From: Pseudothioclava nitratireducens
Lineage (GTDB): Bacteria; Pseudomonadota; Alphaproteobacteria; Rhodobacterales; Rhodobacteraceae
Direction: 5' to 3'
Assembly (NCBI RefSeq): GCF_029210495.1
Contig: NZ_JARGDK010000007.1
Location: 1-64,000, forward strand
DNA length: 64,000 bases
Made by a program: the position numbers and the translations under genes. How positions within the stretch are numbered: position 1 is the stretch's first letter; each line of letters opens with the position of its first letter. This document shows positions 63,979 through 64,000 of the stretch, one piece after another. The notes beneath the pieces are model-generated. The model worked only from the letters and a program-made list of their open reading frames with translations, was not told where the DNA came from and did no database searches.

Positions 63979-64000
63979 CACGCTCCAAGGAAAAAGGCGC

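Overview
The window is high-GC chromosomal DNA of an alphaproteobacterium, most probably a member of the Rhodobacterales (Rhodobacter/Roseobacter group). The evidence is the S10-spc-alpha ribosomal block in alphaproteobacterial style, a MipZ division ATPase, an ATP12-type F1 chaperone, the opgG-opgI-opgH-opgC glucan operon known from Rhodobacter, an Aap/Bzt-type amino acid ABC transporter, a fused PhaAB antiporter subunit and ribosomal proteins with the usual tails of this order. Coding density is very high, with many 1-4 base start/stop overlaps. I see no insertion sequence, prophage, CRISPR array, rRNA operon or plasmid marker, so this is core chromosome with a few lineage-specific insertions.

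Region 1 (1-15.5 kb, plus strand): the end of tuf, then rpsJ-rplC-rplD-rplW-rplB-rpsS-rplV-rpsC-rplP, rpmC-rpsQ-rplN-rplX-rplE-rpsN-rpsH-rplF-rplR-rpsE-rpmD, an oppositely oriented lipoprotein gene, rplO-secY-adk, and rpsM-rpsK-rpoA-rplQ. Candidate promoters and hairpins cut the block into transcriptional units.

Region 2 (15.5-26.1 kb, plus strand): two tandem LuxR-type regulators with intact acyl-homoserine-lactone pocket residues but no LuxI, then rarA, crcB/fluC, rluC, a HAD phosphatase, an ATP12 chaperone and the aapJQMP amino acid transporter.

Region 3 (26.1-37.2 kb, mostly minus strand): argB, a two-cluster Fe-S protein, sixA and a divergent TrpB form one overlapping operon. An SDR gene is on the plus strand. 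Then comes the rpmH-rnpA-yidD-ttcA / GGDEF-EAL / yidC-MOSC-engB series, in which the GGDEF-EAL protein has lost its catalytic residues.

Region 4 (37.4-44.0 kb): an orphan sensor histidine kinase, a small membrane haem-type protein, tRNA-Arg(ACG), a fused PP2C phosphatase/Ser-Thr kinase, a 52-residue basic protein, mipZ (minus strand) and a short SulP transporter.

Region 5 (44.0-50.8 kb, minus strand): ffh, a GNAT acetyltransferase, chorismate mutase, rpsP, bluB, rimM, a sulfotransferase-like gene, trmD, rplS and rpmE. The bluB and sulfotransferase-like genes are inserted into the classic rpsP-rimM-trmD-rplS operon by overlapping codons.

Region 6 (50.8-64.0 kb): a divergent azoreductase/LysR pair, the opgG-opgI-opgH-opgC operon for osmoregulated periplasmic glucans (minus strand), and a complete phaAB-C-D-E-F-G (Mrp-type) cation/proton antiporter operon (plus strand). 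The last two are both linked to osmotic and ionic homeostasis and are separated by a 464-base non-coding region.
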